DNA of 64,000 nucleotides, taken from assembly GCF_932294415.1 (NCBI RefSeq), contig NC_065544.1, positions 15,971,351 through 16,035,350 of the forward strand, given 5' to 3'. The stretch is from Quercus robur (Eukaryota > Streptophyta > Magnoliopsida > Fagales > Fagaceae). The translations under genes and the position numbers were made by a program. Below, one piece after another: positions 21,313 to 33,080 of the stretch. Every line of letters begins with the position of its first letter. Position 1 is the stretch's first letter. A model generated the notes under the pieces. The model worked only from the letters and a program-made list of their open reading frames with translations. It searched no databases and had not been told where the DNA came from.

Positions 21313-22121
21313 TCATGGAAAAGTACGTTTGGATGATTCTAGTGGCATTTTATTCCTAACGATCTCATCACTTCTCCAAGATTAATTCATAGAACTAATT
21401 AATGATTCCGCGTTAGTCTTATAAAAATTCAAAATGAAAGACATGGAAAAAATAACTATCCCACTAATAAATGAAATACATTTGTTAGTGAGTTGTTATT
21501 TTTGTACACATGTCTCTTATTTATTGAATTTTGATACAAATGATATGGTAGCATTTGATACAAAATGTTAACTTGAATATTTATTGTTCCATTAAACCAT
21601 ACACTAAGACATAAACTCTCTTTTCTCTCTCTTCATTTGGCATATGAAAAACTTATAAATGAAATGAAGACAATACAATTTAGTAATTTATACTTTTATT
21701 TAATTGAATTCAGGTTTTCAAAATTCAAAATATATATGTAAGGTTGAATTTATTCAACCATCTAATTGGTTTTATTCCGTGCCAAATTTGCTTGTATTTC
21801 AGCATTTAGTAACCCTATATTTAGGTGGGTTTGTTGTAAGGGTAGTGAGTGAGATAGAGTCAAGTTTGCTCAAGAGTGTGCAAGAAAACAGAGACTCGTG
21901 ACTTGGCCTCGCGGGTGACTCGCGGCTGCAAGCCGCCAGACGCAGCACACGTGCCAAGCATGCCGGAAGGTGAACAGTCATGCTAGCTGGAGCACTACAG
22001 AACAACTGGCCATACGGTTATCTCGCGACTGGATCTCGCGACTTAGTCAAGTCGCGAGGTCAAGCCGCGAGCCACCCCTGTTTTGTAAAACCTGACGTTT
22101 CACATTCCTCTCTCACTCCAG

Positions 22122-22129
22122 TATAAATA
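22122..22129 (+). promoter_or_regulatory. TATA box of the 5' LTR
   Basis: TATAAATA in CCAGTATAAATACC; the same sequence is at 30595 in the 3' LTR and inverted at about 23529 in the nested LTR. Confidence 0.75.
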
Positions 22130-22821
22130 CCCCTTTTACCCACAAATGTAAGAGAGCTTCCAGAGAGAATTTTGAGAGAGAAACCCTAAAGAAAAACAAG
22201 ATTGATTCACCCACAATCTATACATTAGAGTCTCTTCAAATTCCTCAACTCTCTTCCTCTCCATTGTCAAATCCTTGAGAGGCATATTACCAAACCTTGT
22301 TCTCACCATATTCATCACTGTGAGAAAGCTGTTTGGATTTCTGGGAAGCAGTTAGGAAGGAACCAATCTACATTGGTTGATACTACGGTCTAGTAGCGGA
22401 ATCCGGGAAGCTAGAAAAGAAAAAGGTTCGGCGCAACCTCGTTGGAGCAAGAAGCTTGGAGGGCTTAGGTGCACTGGGTAGATTAGGCTTGGAGGGTCTA
22501 TTGCTGTCCATGTATCCCAACTATATTTTCTAGTGGATTGTTTACCGCTTGGAGGGCGGCAGAGAGGTTTTACGCCGAGGGCTTCGGTTTCCTCTTCGAT
22601 AACACATCGCATGTTGTCTTTGTGTTTGCATCTTCCTTCCCTTTTATCTTTACCTTTTATTATCTGCTGTGGGTTGTGATTTTAATTTTGGCTTAGATAG
22701 TTTTTCCAATTCCATATTATAGCTTATGTTAATTTTCCGCACACTTGTTATTTGACATAATGCTTGAATTGGTTAAGTTGTAATTTGGGGGTCTAAACGT
22801 TCAAGGGTGTTTATACACATA

Positions 22822-23919
22822 TGAAAGTTCAAAAAACGTGTACAAAACACCTTTGAACGTTTAGACCCCCAAAATACAACTTAACCAACTCAAGCAATAT
22901 GTCAAACAACTAGTGTGCGGAAACTTAACACATGCTATAATATGAAATTGGTTAAACAACTATCTAAGCCATAACAAAATAAAATCACAGCAGATAAAAT
23001 AAAGGCAAAGATAGAGAGGAAGGAAGATGCAAACACAAAGACAACACGCGATGTGTTATCGAAGAGGAAACCGAAGTCCTCGGCGAAAAACCTCTCCGCC
23101 GCCCTCCAAGCGGTAATCAATCCACTAGAAAATACAGTTGGGATACAAGGACAGCAATAGACCCTCCAAGCCTAATCTACCCAGTGCACCTAAGCCCTCC
23201 AAGCTTCTTGCTCCAACGAGGTTGCGCCGAACCTTTTTCTTTTCTAACTTCCCGGATTCCGCTACTAGACCGTAGCATCAACCAATGAAGATTGGCTCCT
23301 TCCTAACAGCTTCCCAGAACTCCAAACGACTGTCTCACAGAGATGATGATGGTGAGAACCAGATTTGGTATAATGCCTCTCAAGGATTTGACAATGGAGA
23401 GGAAGAGAGTAAGGGAATTTGAAGAGACTCTAAGGTATAGATTGTGGGTAAAGCAATCTGGTTTTTCTTTAGGGTTTCTCTCTCAAAATTCTCTCTGGAA
23501 GCTCTCTTTCAATCGTGGGTTAAAGGGGTATTTATACTAGAGTGGGAGAGAAATGTGAAACGTCAGGTTTTACAAAACAGGGGTGGCTCGCGGCTTGACC
23601 AAGTCGCGAGATCCAGTCGCGAGTTAACCGTATGGCCAGTTGTCCTGTTTTGTCCTGTAGTGCTCCAGCTAGCATGACTGTTCATCTTCCAGCATGCTTG
23701 GCACGTGTGTAGCTTCTGGCGGCTTGCAGCCGCGAGTCCACCCGCGAGTCCCAGCCGCGAGTCTTTGTTTTCTTGCACACTCTTGAGCAAACTTCACTCT
23801 ATCTCACTCACTACCCTTACAACAAACCCACCTAAATACAAGGTTACTAAATGCTGAATTACAAGCAAATTTGGCACGGAATAAAGCCAATTAGATGGTT
23901 GAATAAATTCAACCTTACA
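22822..23919 (-). mobile_element. Solo LTR of the same family, inserted inverted
   Basis: A full-length LTR in the opposite orientation starts TGAAAGTTC and ends CCTTACA on plus. A perfect 5-bp duplication ACATA (22817-22821 and 23920-23924) shows a genuine insertion followed by LTR-LTR recombination, rather than a simple inversion. It is younger than the host LTR it interrupts. Confidence 0.9.
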
Positions 23920-23938
23920 ACATATTTGAACCTTCAAT

Positions 23939-23950
23939 TGGTATCAGAGC
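23939..23950 (+). promoter_or_regulatory. Primer-binding site (initiator Met-tRNA)
   Basis: TGGTATCAGAGC is the standard plant retrotransposon site complementary to the 3' end of tRNA-iMet. It lies two bases after the 5' LTR. Confidence 0.92.
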
Positions 23951-24005
23951 GGGTACACTTCTAGTGGTTTCATTACCATTGTGTGATCCTTGACTCCCTT
24001 TTGAG

Positions 24006-26000
24006 ATGGATCGGTCTCAATCCCTAAATGCACCTCCATATTTTGATGGTAGTAATTATGCTTTTTGGAAGGTTCGCATGAGAGCTTTTCTGTGTTCTAT
24101 TGATGAATATGTTTGGGATGCTGTTGAGATAGGTTGGACCAGGCCTGAGGAAGCCAAATCCACATGGGATAAGGCAGAACTTGCTGCATCTAATGCTAAT
24201 AGTAAAACACTCAATGCTATTTTCTGTGGTGTGTCTCCAGATGAATTTCACAGGATTTCTCACATTACCGTTGCCAAAGAAGCATGGGAGATATTGGAAA
24301 CCACCTACGAAGGCACGAAGAAAGTGAAAGACACCAAGTTGCAAATGCTGACCACTCGGTTTGAGGAGCTCAAAATGAGTGAGGATTAGTCCTTTGACTC
24401 TTTCTATGGGAAGCTAAATGAGGTGGTTGTCAGCAAGTTCAATTTGGGGGAGAAAACAGAGGATTCTAAAATTGTAAGGAAGATCCTTCGATCATTGCCG
24501 GAAAGTTTTCATGCTAAAGTGACAGCGATTGAAGAGAGCAAGGACCTTGATGACATCAAAGTCCAGGAGCTGGTTGGTTCTCTTCAGACTTATGAGATGT
24601 CGATGCCCAATCAACGGAAGAGTAAATCTCTTACTCTTAAGACCATTAATGAGAAGGTGGAAGATCAAGACTCATCGGGAGAAAATGTGGTTAACAAAGA
24701 TGTTGCATACCTTGTTAAAAATTTTAGAAAGTTCTTGAAATTCAAAAATAATGGCAAATTTGATGATAAAAGAAAATTCCAAAGTTCTGGAAGGGAGAAA
24801 AGGGAATTCAAAAAGAAAGATGGAAAAGAATGCCAACCTACACAAGGTGTCACTTGTTTCGAATGTAACGGACATGGACACTTTAAGAAAGAATGTCTGA
24901 ATTATTTGAAATCAAAAGGCAAAGTGTATGCCACAACATTGAGTGACTCAGATTCATCCGACTCAGAATCTGAAGAAAGCTGTGATGGAGAGGGGAACTA
25001 CTCAGCTTTTATGACTATTGCTCATGTTGAGTCTTCAGACGAGTTGAATCTGCTTGTACGAGACCTTGGAGAACATAGTGATGAAGAATCACTGGGAATT
25101 GTTGAAGAATCAGATGCTGAAGAAGATGAAAGCACAGCCAATCTTCAAGAGAATTATAACTCACTCCTGGAGAAGTCGGGTGAGTACACAAGGGTGGCCA
25201 AGGCTGCTGTGAGAAAAATGAAGAAGGCAGAGGAGGACTATAAAAGTCTCCTAATCTGATATAGGGAGGCCAAATGTGAGATAGAGACACTGAATGGTGA
25301 GCTGTCAGAAGCTTACACAAAAGTGAGATTTCTTGAGTAAGAGGTTGTGCAAGCAAATGCTAAAATAGAGAGGGTCACCACCAAGAAGCTAGATGATGTT
25401 ATTTCATCTCAAAAGAGTTTTTCAGACAAATCCGGATTGGGATATACCGGAGGAAGTAGCTCATCTGGAACTGTCACTAAAGAAGTGAAGTTTGTAAAGG
25501 CTAAAGATCCAGTTGAAGTTGACCTTACTGATGAGAAGCTCAAGAAGGAGGAGAAGAAGAATGTGGTGAACCAACGGTTGTTGAATCCCCGTAATCAATC
25601 TGTGGGCAAGTCTGAATCTCGTGCCAAGTCACGTCCACGACCACAAAGAGGTCCTAGAGCAACTTATGTGTGTCATCATTGCGGACTTCAAGGGCATACT
25701 CTATCAAATTGCCAAAAGTTGAGAGCAAAGAATAGTGCAACTCCTCAAAGGTCACGAGGACTTAGAAATGATAGAAGAAATTGGGCAGGTGAACAATCTA
25801 GAGATCAAAATGGTGATCCTGGAATGATGAACGTGATGAAGATGATTGGTGCATTCACTAACTGCTTGGAAAGCTTCTCACAAAGGTTTGAAAACCCTAA
25901 CTCCCGTACCCAATCCTATAGGGAAATCACCCCAAACGCAAGTGACGTGTGGGTGAAAAAGGTACTCATGCATAAGCATTACAACATGTCCATGCATTAA
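24006..26000 (+). pseudogene. Copia/Sirevirus-type gag, three in-frame stops
   Basis: One frame is maintained from ATG 24006 to TAA 25998-26000 but interrupted by TAG 24387, TGA 25257 and TAA 25338. The N-terminal half is a UBN2/DUF4219-type capsid region (PPYFDGSNYAFWKVRMRAF near the start; SLPESFHAKVTAIEE later). A first zinc knuckle CFECNGHGHFKKEC follows, then an acidic and coiled-coil stretch, then a second knuckle CHHCGLQGHTLSNC. Two knuckles joined by a long coiled coil are typical of Sirevirus gag. In an active element the frame would run on into protease and pol; here it stops with no pol after it. Gag would package element RNA into cytoplasmic particles. This copy cannot make full-length protein. 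Confidence 0.85.
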
Positions 26001-27300
26001 TACTTCCTATGCCTTGCGACGATATTTGTTTGTTTGTTTGTTGTTTTTGCTGATAGTTGTTTGCTCGTCTACCTGTGCATATTGTTGCTTCTTTTTATTT
26101 TTGATCAATCTTTTTCTTCTTTTATGTCAAAAATCCAAAAATCACATAAAAATTAGAAAATCAAAAAGTTTGATTGACATTGTTGAGTTTTTTGTCTCAA
26201 AACCTGTTTTGCCTTGTCCCTTTGTGCTAATGGCTTTGTGCATTATCGAGCATTGCTTGTTTCTTTGCACTCATATCACTGTGGGAAAAATCTTGAAATC
26301 TATGTGATTGTTGTAAATAGATCTTCAAACTTGTCATGAATGATTAGTGAATGGTTATGTTGATCTTGAGACATGCATAGACTTGTGTCTATATATCTTC
26401 CCACTCTTTATTTTTGTTTTTGCTAAAAAGAGCTCACCAAATGTAAATCTCCAAATGAAAAGAGATATTGAGCTGCAAAAGCCTGTCGCACATTCTAGTG
26501 TTCGACTAGGAAAAATGGTAAGCGACCTTATATTAAAGAGAATGTTTATTCAGAAAGCCAAAGGCTAGTTCTTTAATGTGAAATATCATATATCACTCTC
26601 ACAATGAGAGGTAATTGTCTCAAAGGATCAAAAAGATCAAATGGTATGATTGAAAATGGAGTCAAGTGTAAAGCTCCAAGATATGTTATCAAGTTTTGTC
26701 GGAGGTCATATATACATATTTCTATAATTGAGATGGATCACATGATCTAGTGCTAATTGTGTATGCCTTGGTTAAATTGATCATTGAAGTTTCACATTAG
26801 ACTAAGGACTATCTCATTGTTGATATCCACACACAACACACAAGTTTATGTTCAATAAATGCCATAATCATTTGTGTGATTGTACTTGATGAAATCTGTT
26901 TTCACATGCTCAATCTTTGTCAATTCAAGCACAAAAAGATTTTTGAGTGTTTTAAGTGTTTTTGGAAAGTATTTTGTTAGAATTATCTGAAAATTTCAAA
27001 AATCCAGTTTTGCCCTGTTTTGGCGACTCGGTCGCGGGTATGTCAAGTTGCGATCCTCAGTCGCATCTTCGCGGGTTATTTTTGGCGACTTGTTCACGAG
27101 TGGAAGGTCCAGTCGCGAGGGTTACTCAGAGATTTTGGCGGCTCAGCTCGCGACTCTCTCGTGGGTAGACCTTCCAGTCGCGAAAAACACTTAGAAATTT
27201 TTTTTAAACTTTTGTCTTTGAGTGTTTTGGCGGCTTGAACTGGCGACTTGTTCGCGACTCAATTAAGTCGTGAAAAACGCGTGTTTGGCAAAAATAGGGG
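26001..27300. other. Non-coding interior of the LTR element
   Basis: No pol motif is present in any frame. The last 300 bp (27020-27280) are rich in TCGCGA/CGCGAC motifs like those in the LTR. This is where pol would be in a complete element. Confidence 0.7.
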
Positions 27301-27444
27301 CAGTTTTTAAATCTTTTTCAGTTTTTCCCTCGAACTTTTGTGACTATTCATCTTCTCTCACAACTGTCTCCTTCCCAAACACTCCGTGTACCCATTTTCA
27401 AACTTCATTGTTGCTTCATTTCTTCTCAAAATCATCAAGAAAAG

Positions 27445-28194
27445 GTATGGGTCTCGTTTTCCTCATCTCATTTTCCCTACTTAATGAATGTTTCTTTCCA
27501 TTTGGATAGATACTATGTTCGAAACATTCCTCTCTTTGTTTGATGGGTATGGCTAGTTGTGTTTGTTGTTGATTTCATCCGTTTTCATGTTGATTGGTTA
27601 CAATATGTTTATTCTTTGGTCTGTTATTTGCCTGTTGTTGATTCTCAAACTCTTGTGTTAGACGGGTTTGGTATTTTTGGTATTTTTGCTCCTTTCTCTT
27701 GTTTGTGTGTTTTAGTTGGCTTACAGCATTGGTTTACTGTGTTTTTATGATATCATATCGTATGGATGATGGCATCTTGAAAATATTCCTTTAAAACAAT
27801 TTTTTTTTGAATGATTGTGTCTCACAGCCATGTGCTCTATTTGGGGTGCTCTGATCCTTCATTTTGAAATTTTATGTGGTCTGTTTTATGCTATCCGTTC
27901 TTAATGTTCGAATGCTGTCTTTGTATGCATATCATGGTCATGGTAGACTGTCTAATTGACAGTTATTTTAGAATTTGTGTCTCTCTATGCTCTATTATTC
28001 TTTCACCATTTTGCTGCACCTGTCGTATTGTGCACTTTAGTATTGATGGTGGTTTGTTTGGGTCTGAACTGTCTTAAGTTAGCTTTTGTATTTTAATTTT
28101 TCTGGTTTTCACTCTTATCTGCATCGAATCATGTTGATATTTATCTTGTGTGGTGCTATTTTTGGTTCTTTGCTGTGGGACTATTCTCTTACAG
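27445..28194 (+). other. Predicted intron in the leader of the second ORF
   Basis: A donor AAAG|GTATGG (27445) and an acceptor TTCTCTTACAG|ATG (28194) would join a pyrimidine-rich leader (about 27300-27444) directly to the start codon of the second ORF. The intervening 750 bp are T-rich, as plant introns are. This is a prediction from splice sites; RNA evidence is needed. Confidence 0.5.
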
Positions 28195-29340
28195 ATGTCT
28201 CGTTGGTCCTCTAAGGGTAAAGACATTGTTGCTGACGATCTAGCAACCCCAGTTGCTAAAAGGACTCGACTCTCATCACAGTCATCTCAAGACTCCAATG
28301 AGGAGAGGTTTAGAACCCCGCTTACCTCACACATCTACTCAAACATCTTTGACAAGTCAACTCCTATAGTGGAACGGGTGGTGGAGTTTAACACCTTAGG
28401 GACCACTTTTATCCCTCGAATCTTTGAGCAACGAGATTGGGCAAACTTGTTTGGGAACTTTGTCGATCCAATGGATAAACTGGTTAAAGAATGCTTCTCC
28501 AATGCAACTGATCTTGGAGTTGAACTTATTTTCTGGGTCAGAGGAAAAGAGTTTGGCATTTCCTCAAACTCCATCGCAGATGTTCTCGGCATCACTAGAC
28601 CTCAGAATGTGGATCGAACTCCGTACGATGATCGAATTCCAGAGATTCAAGACATTCTACAAATCCTAGGATCCGATCATGAAGTATCCAATACAGGAAC
28701 ATCCATCAGCACCGCAAAGTTTGCACCAGAGCTGACCACACTGAAGTTGATCATGTTCACTAATCTCTACCCACTGTCCAACACTACATTCATAAATCTT
28801 GGGAGAGCTCAATTCCTTTGTGATCTTGTTACAGGAGCCCCCATTGATATCTGTGCTCACATCTTTTACACCATGAGGAAGACCGCGGTTCGAACTGCAG
28901 CTCGAGGAATTATTCCATTTTGCAGTCTCATCATGAAGCTCATTCTTCGTGAAGGCGTTGTTCCTCCCACAGATGGAAAAATGTTGACCCGTCAACGTCC
29001 TATTTCCATGTACACTCTTCAAGCTAGCAGAAGTCACTCCTCTAAAACACCAAAGAGTGCACACATCTCTCCGGTTACTCCATCCGCTCCTGAGTCAGAG
29101 ACACCTGTACATACCACACCTTCTTCGCGTGTTATTCCTGAAGTTTCACAAGCCAACATTCTGCAAGCCCAGACTGATCCTCAAACTGATAGAATGGGGA
29201 ATTTGCTTGAAAATATTCAGAAACGCATTGATGAGATGGTGACACTTCTCTACTCCACGAACAACCATGTTCAAATGCGACTCGAGACAATGGAAAATCA
29301 GCTTGACGCTATTCAACAGAAGTTGGACGACAACCTTTAG
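28195..29340 (+). CDS. Second ORF of the element: putative plant transposon protein domain
   Basis: A 381-residue open frame starts at the ATG right after a splice-acceptor sequence; the upstream frame to 28150 is hydrophobic and probably intronic. The N-terminus is basic and serine-rich (SSKGKDIVADD, SSQSSQDSNEERF). Residues about 50-260 carry a conserved-looking block (FIPRIFEQRDWANLFGNF; WVRGKEFGISSNSIADVLGI) that I associate with the plant retroelement family annotated as 'putative plant transposon protein domain'. A Ser/Thr/Pro-rich linker and a C-terminal coiled coil (ENIQKRIDEMVTLLY onward) follow. It sits in the place of the env-like ORF in Sireviruses but shows no signal peptide or membrane helix. 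Function unknown. It is intact while gag is broken. Confidence 0.7.
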   Translation: MSRWSSKGKDIVADDLATPVAKRTRLSSQSSQDSNEERFRTPLTSHIYSNIFDKSTPIVERVVEFNTLGTTFIPRIFEQRDWANLFGNFVDPMDKLVKECFSNATDLGVELIFWVRGKEFGISSNSIADVLGITRPQNVDRTPYDDRIPEIQDILQILGSDHEVSNTGTSISTAKFAPELTTLKLIMFTNLYPLSNTTFINLGRAQFLCDLVTGAPIDICAHIFYTMRKTAVRTAARGIIPFCSLIMKLILREGVVPPTDGKMLTRQRPISMYTLQASRSHSSKTPKSAHISPVTPSAPESETPVHTTPSSRVIPEVSQANILQAQTDPQTDRMGNLLENIQKRIDEMVTLLYSTNNHVQMRLETMENQLDAIQQKLDDNL

Positions 29341-29351
29341 CTATTCGTGCC

Positions 29352-29425
29352 AAAAAGGGGGAGATATAGCATTCAATAAGGGGGAGAAAGCTCAAAGGGA
29401 AGTGTGCATAGTGATAGGGGGAGTA
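29352..29425 (+). repeat. Extra polypurine-tract copies
   Basis: AAAAAGGGGGAGA (29352), TAAGGGGGAGAAAG (about 29378) and ATAGGGGGAGT (about 29415) repeat the core of the true tract at 30222. Multiple tracts before the 3' LTR are described for Sireviruses. 29426-30221 holds no gene. Confidence 0.75.
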
Positions 29426-30221
29426 CACACATACTCTTGTTTTTTTTTTTTTTTTTTGTCTTAACCTTTAAACTTATAGGTTTATGTTTTTGGTTTTTGT
29501 TTATATGGGTTGATACACTGTGGTTTTGGTGTATATCTGTTTCTAACTCATAATTTGAACTTGTTTTAATCTTTTATATATATATTGTTGATGTTATTCA
29601 ACCTATTATGTTTTGTATTGTGTTTTGTTGATCTTGGTTTAATATTGTGTTTTGTACCCATGTGCTTATGTAAGCTTTTAGGATTAATGTTTTATGCATA
29701 TTCTGTAGGCTTTATGGTTTGTACTTTGCTTAATGCAGCCTTTTATGCTATGTTGAAATCAGTACTTCTATCTAAATGTCTTGTATTTTAATTTATGTAC
29801 TGTCACTCTTGTGCCCTTGTAGGATTGTTCCTAGATGCATATACTTTGTGTATTATGCATTGGTTGAGTGTTGAGCATACAAGTATCTTGCCTTGTGCTT
29901 GTTAGCTTGTATGTCCTTGTGTTCATTCCAAGTGTGAATGAGCATTGTGGTCTCTACCTTGTAGTGATTACTTGGTTGATCAAGCCATGGTTTGTTTCTT
30001 AACTCCATCTTTGCTTGATCACATATTGCCTGTTTCTTATGCATTTCACGATTTTCTGCTTACAATGATCATGGTGTATTGTTGTGTTTCGGGAGTCCTA
30101 TGTTCATATGATTCAAGTGCTTCACAGCATCTAGAGTTAGGTGTGAGTGAGTTTTACTCAACTGTTCCCAACTCACATGTTAAGTCTAGAGTCTGTTGTA
30201 GGGTTTTGTCACGGAATAGCC

Positions 30222-30233
30222 AAAGGGGGAGAT
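30222..30233 (+). promoter_or_regulatory. Polypurine tract
   Basis: AAAGGGGGAGAT lies immediately before the 3' LTR, the expected plus-strand primer. Confidence 0.9.
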
Positions 30234-31305
30234 TGTAAGGTTGAATTTATTCAACCATCTAATTGGCTTTATTCCGTGCCAAATTTGCTTGTATTTTAGC
30301 ATTTAGTAACCCTGTATTTAGGTGGGCTTGTTGTAAGGGTAGTGAGTGAGATAGAGTGAAATTTGCTCAAGAGTGTGCAAGAAAACAGAGACTCGCGGCT
30401 GCAAGCCGCCAGACGCAGCACACGTGCCAAGCATGCCGGAAGGTGAACAGTCATGCTAGCTGGAGCACTACAGAACAACTGGCCATACGGTTATCTCGCG
30501 ACTGGATCTCGCGACTTAGTCAAGTCGCGAGGTTAAGCCGCGAGCCACCTCTGTTTTGTAAAACTTGACGTTTCACATTCCTCTCTCACTCCAGTATAAA
30601 TACCCCTTTTACCCACAAATGTAAGAGAGCTTCCAGAGAGAATTTTGAGAAAGAAACCCTAAAGAAAAACAAGATTGATTCACCCACAATCTATACATTA
30701 GAGTCTCTTCAAATTCCTCAACTCTCTTCCTCTCCATTGTCAAATCCTTGAGAGGCATATTACCAAACCTTGTTCTCACCATATTCATCACTGTGAGAGA
30801 GCTGTTTGGATTTTTGGGAAGCAGTTAGGAAGGAACCAATCTACATTGGTTGATGCTACGGTTTAGTAGCGGAATCCGGGAAGCTAGAAAAGAAAAAGGT
30901 TCGGCGCAACCTCGTTGGAGCAAGAAGCTTGGAGGGCTTAGGTGCACTGGGTAGATTAGGCTTGGAGGGTCTATTGCTGTCCATGTATCCCAACTATATT
31001 TTCTAGTGAATTGTTTACCGCTTGGAGGGCGGCGGAGAGGTTTTACGCCGAGGGCTTCGGTTTCCTCTTCGATAACACATTGCGTGTTGTCTTTGTGTTT
31101 GCATCTTCCTTCCCTTTTATCTTTACCTTTTACTATCTGCTGTGGGTTGTGATTTTAATTTGGCTTAGATAGTTTTTCCAATTCCATATTATAGCTTATG
31201 TTAATTTTCCGCACACTTGTTGTTTGACATAATGCTTGAATTGGTTAAGTTGTAATTTGGGGGTCTAAACGTTCAAGGGTGTTTATACACATATTTGAAC
31301 TTTCA
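30234..31305 (+). repeat. 3' LTR (1072 bp)
   Basis: It starts TGTAAGGTTG and ends ACTTTCA and has the same TATA box (30595) as the 5' LTR. It is about 25 bp shorter because of the CG-rich indel in U3. The target duplication ATATA follows. Confidence 0.92.
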
Positions 31306-32029
31306 ATATAGATTTTATTATTTTTTTCATGTTTTATAATCAAAAACTTATTTATAGTCGATGATATATACTTTGTCTCTTAAAAATTTATTTGATATAT
31401 TTTAGATAATCATTCTTATTTTCTATCAAATAAGATTTTATCGTTTAAGTTAATGATTATTGAACATATCACTATTAATTGTTGTTGTAGCAAGATGGTA
31501 CCTTGCTATGCAAAATTGCTATGAGGTTTATGGTAGAGGAGTTTGAGTTGCATGGTCAGTAGCATCTTAATGTATATATTTCTAACCATCTAAGAAAATT
31601 ATTATTTCACAAATCTAGAATCTTACTTTTGTAACAACCATAGTTAGTGAACCAAATGTGTTCATATCATAACGTACATATGGGGCAAAATAATTGAATC
31701 AGAATTCTTTTTTTTGCTAAATTGAATCAGAATTCTTAATCATAAAGTAGAATGTGCTTTTTATAAAGTTTTTATCTTTTTGAGAACCATAAGGTTCCTA
31801 TCTTGTTCCTTTGCTTTATTTCTCCTTTCTAAGATGAATATCTTATTTTTTTGTAAAGTACATAGTGGGTAAAAAAAAATGGGCCCATTTGTTTTTTAAT
31901 CTTTACATATTCAAGTGCACTATGTACTCATATTCAAGGTAAAAAGGAAAGAAGAAGAAGAAAGAACATAATCTTAATTCAAAATATTGTTAAAAACACT
32001 GTTGTTTCCATTGGTAGCAATCAAGATAT

Positions 32030-32211
32030 ATATATATATATATATATATATTGAGAGAGAGTTTCAACCTATGGTGTCCGCTCCTGATGATAACTTTTTA
32101 TCATCAAACCAAGAGTACACCAATCAGTTTTTGGTATAGGCAGGAATTGAACTCCACATCTCTTATACAACCATCAGAGACTTTACCAGTTGAGCTAACT
32201 AAAACTCACAA
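32030..32211 (-). mobile_element. tRNA-derived SINE, copy 2
   Basis: Same family as 17696-17862, with a TA-rich tail. The 12-bp target duplication CAATCAAGATAT is seen at 32018-32029 and 32212-32223. The flanks 31311-32017 and 32224-33072 are AT-rich with an A-run (32521-32550) and no gene. Confidence 0.88.
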
Positions 32212-33080
32212 CAATCAAGATATTGATCTTGTTATTATTAATTAAAAACAAATCCAATAAAATATAATTCAAAGTCTTTCGGACTTTAAAGTTCAAACAA
32301 TATTTGTAATATATTATTTTTAAAGTAAAATATGACAAAAATAAAATTTTGACATACCCAAAATATAGCAAAAAGTATGTTCAAATAATATATACATATA
32401 TATGAAAAACTGAACATGTATCGAAAAATATATCGACTTGTCAGAAAAATATAGGATTATTAAAACACAATTAAATATCCATCACTAAAAAGCTTTCAAC
32501 CAAAGACCAAATCTCGTTTCTCAAAAAAAAAAAAAAAAAAAAAAAAAAAACAGTAAGTAATTGTTGTTGTCCCTTGTTTGACGCTCCAAAGTAGAAAAGT
32601 TTTATGGTCAAGTCGTATTATGGATATTGATGTTGACCCACATTCTAATCCTCACTTTAAAATTACCGCAACATGCCAAAGATCATTGTCCATTTTTTTC
32701 TTTTTAATAACTCATTGTCCAATTTTAGGAAGGCAAAAAGGAGGAAATTTTACCCAAAAGAGACGTAAACATCGCTATTGAACGACTTTGAGTCTCCCCA
32801 AAAAAGAAATAACGCATAGTATCGTTCAATAAGCAAGGGAAAAAAAAAAATTTCATTTTAAACTGTATAACTTATCTATCCATCAAGGAAACTGTATAAC
32901 TTATTAACTTGAATTAATTTTAAATTAAGTTTTAAATTTTTAAAAAAAATTCAATTAAAATTGTGTCTTTTTTAAATCGTTTTAATTTATTCTCATTGAT
33001 AATGTCATTTTCTAAAAGACTGTCCCTAAAACACAAAAAATAACTGCACAAATAATAGAAGAAAACAACATTGTTTGGTG

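Larger units (their letters stand above)
21737..23936 (+). repeat. 5' LTR, split by a nested solo LTR
   Basis: The LTR runs 21737-22821 and resumes 23925-23936 (CATATTTGAACCTTCA without the duplicated target). Total about 1.1 kb. Its U3 has a 24-bp CG-rich piece (near 21897-21921) absent from the 3' LTR. Confidence 0.9.
21737..31305 (+). mobile_element. Sirevirus-type (Ty1/copia) LTR element without pol
   Basis: LTRs start TGTAAGGTTG and end TTTCA/CTTCA. The element is flanked by a perfect 5-bp duplication ATATA (21732-21736 and 31306-31310). A primer-binding site for initiator Met-tRNA and a polypurine tract sit where expected. The interior holds a damaged Copia-type gag (24006-26000) and a second ORF (28195-29340), but no protease, integrase, reverse transcriptase or RNase H. 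Several purine-tract copies before the 3' LTR are a known Sirevirus trait. It is non-autonomous and would depend on a related element's enzymes. Confidence 0.85.

Noticed and set aside
28150..28194. Upstream extension of the second ORF with a hydrophobic start
   Set aside because: T-rich intron-like sequence ending in TTCTCTTACAG, so the hydrophobic stretch is more likely intron than signal peptide.
28195..29340. Envelope protein
   Set aside because: Position is env-like, but there is no signal peptide, membrane helix or cysteine pattern; the family is better described as a plant retroelement protein of unknown role.
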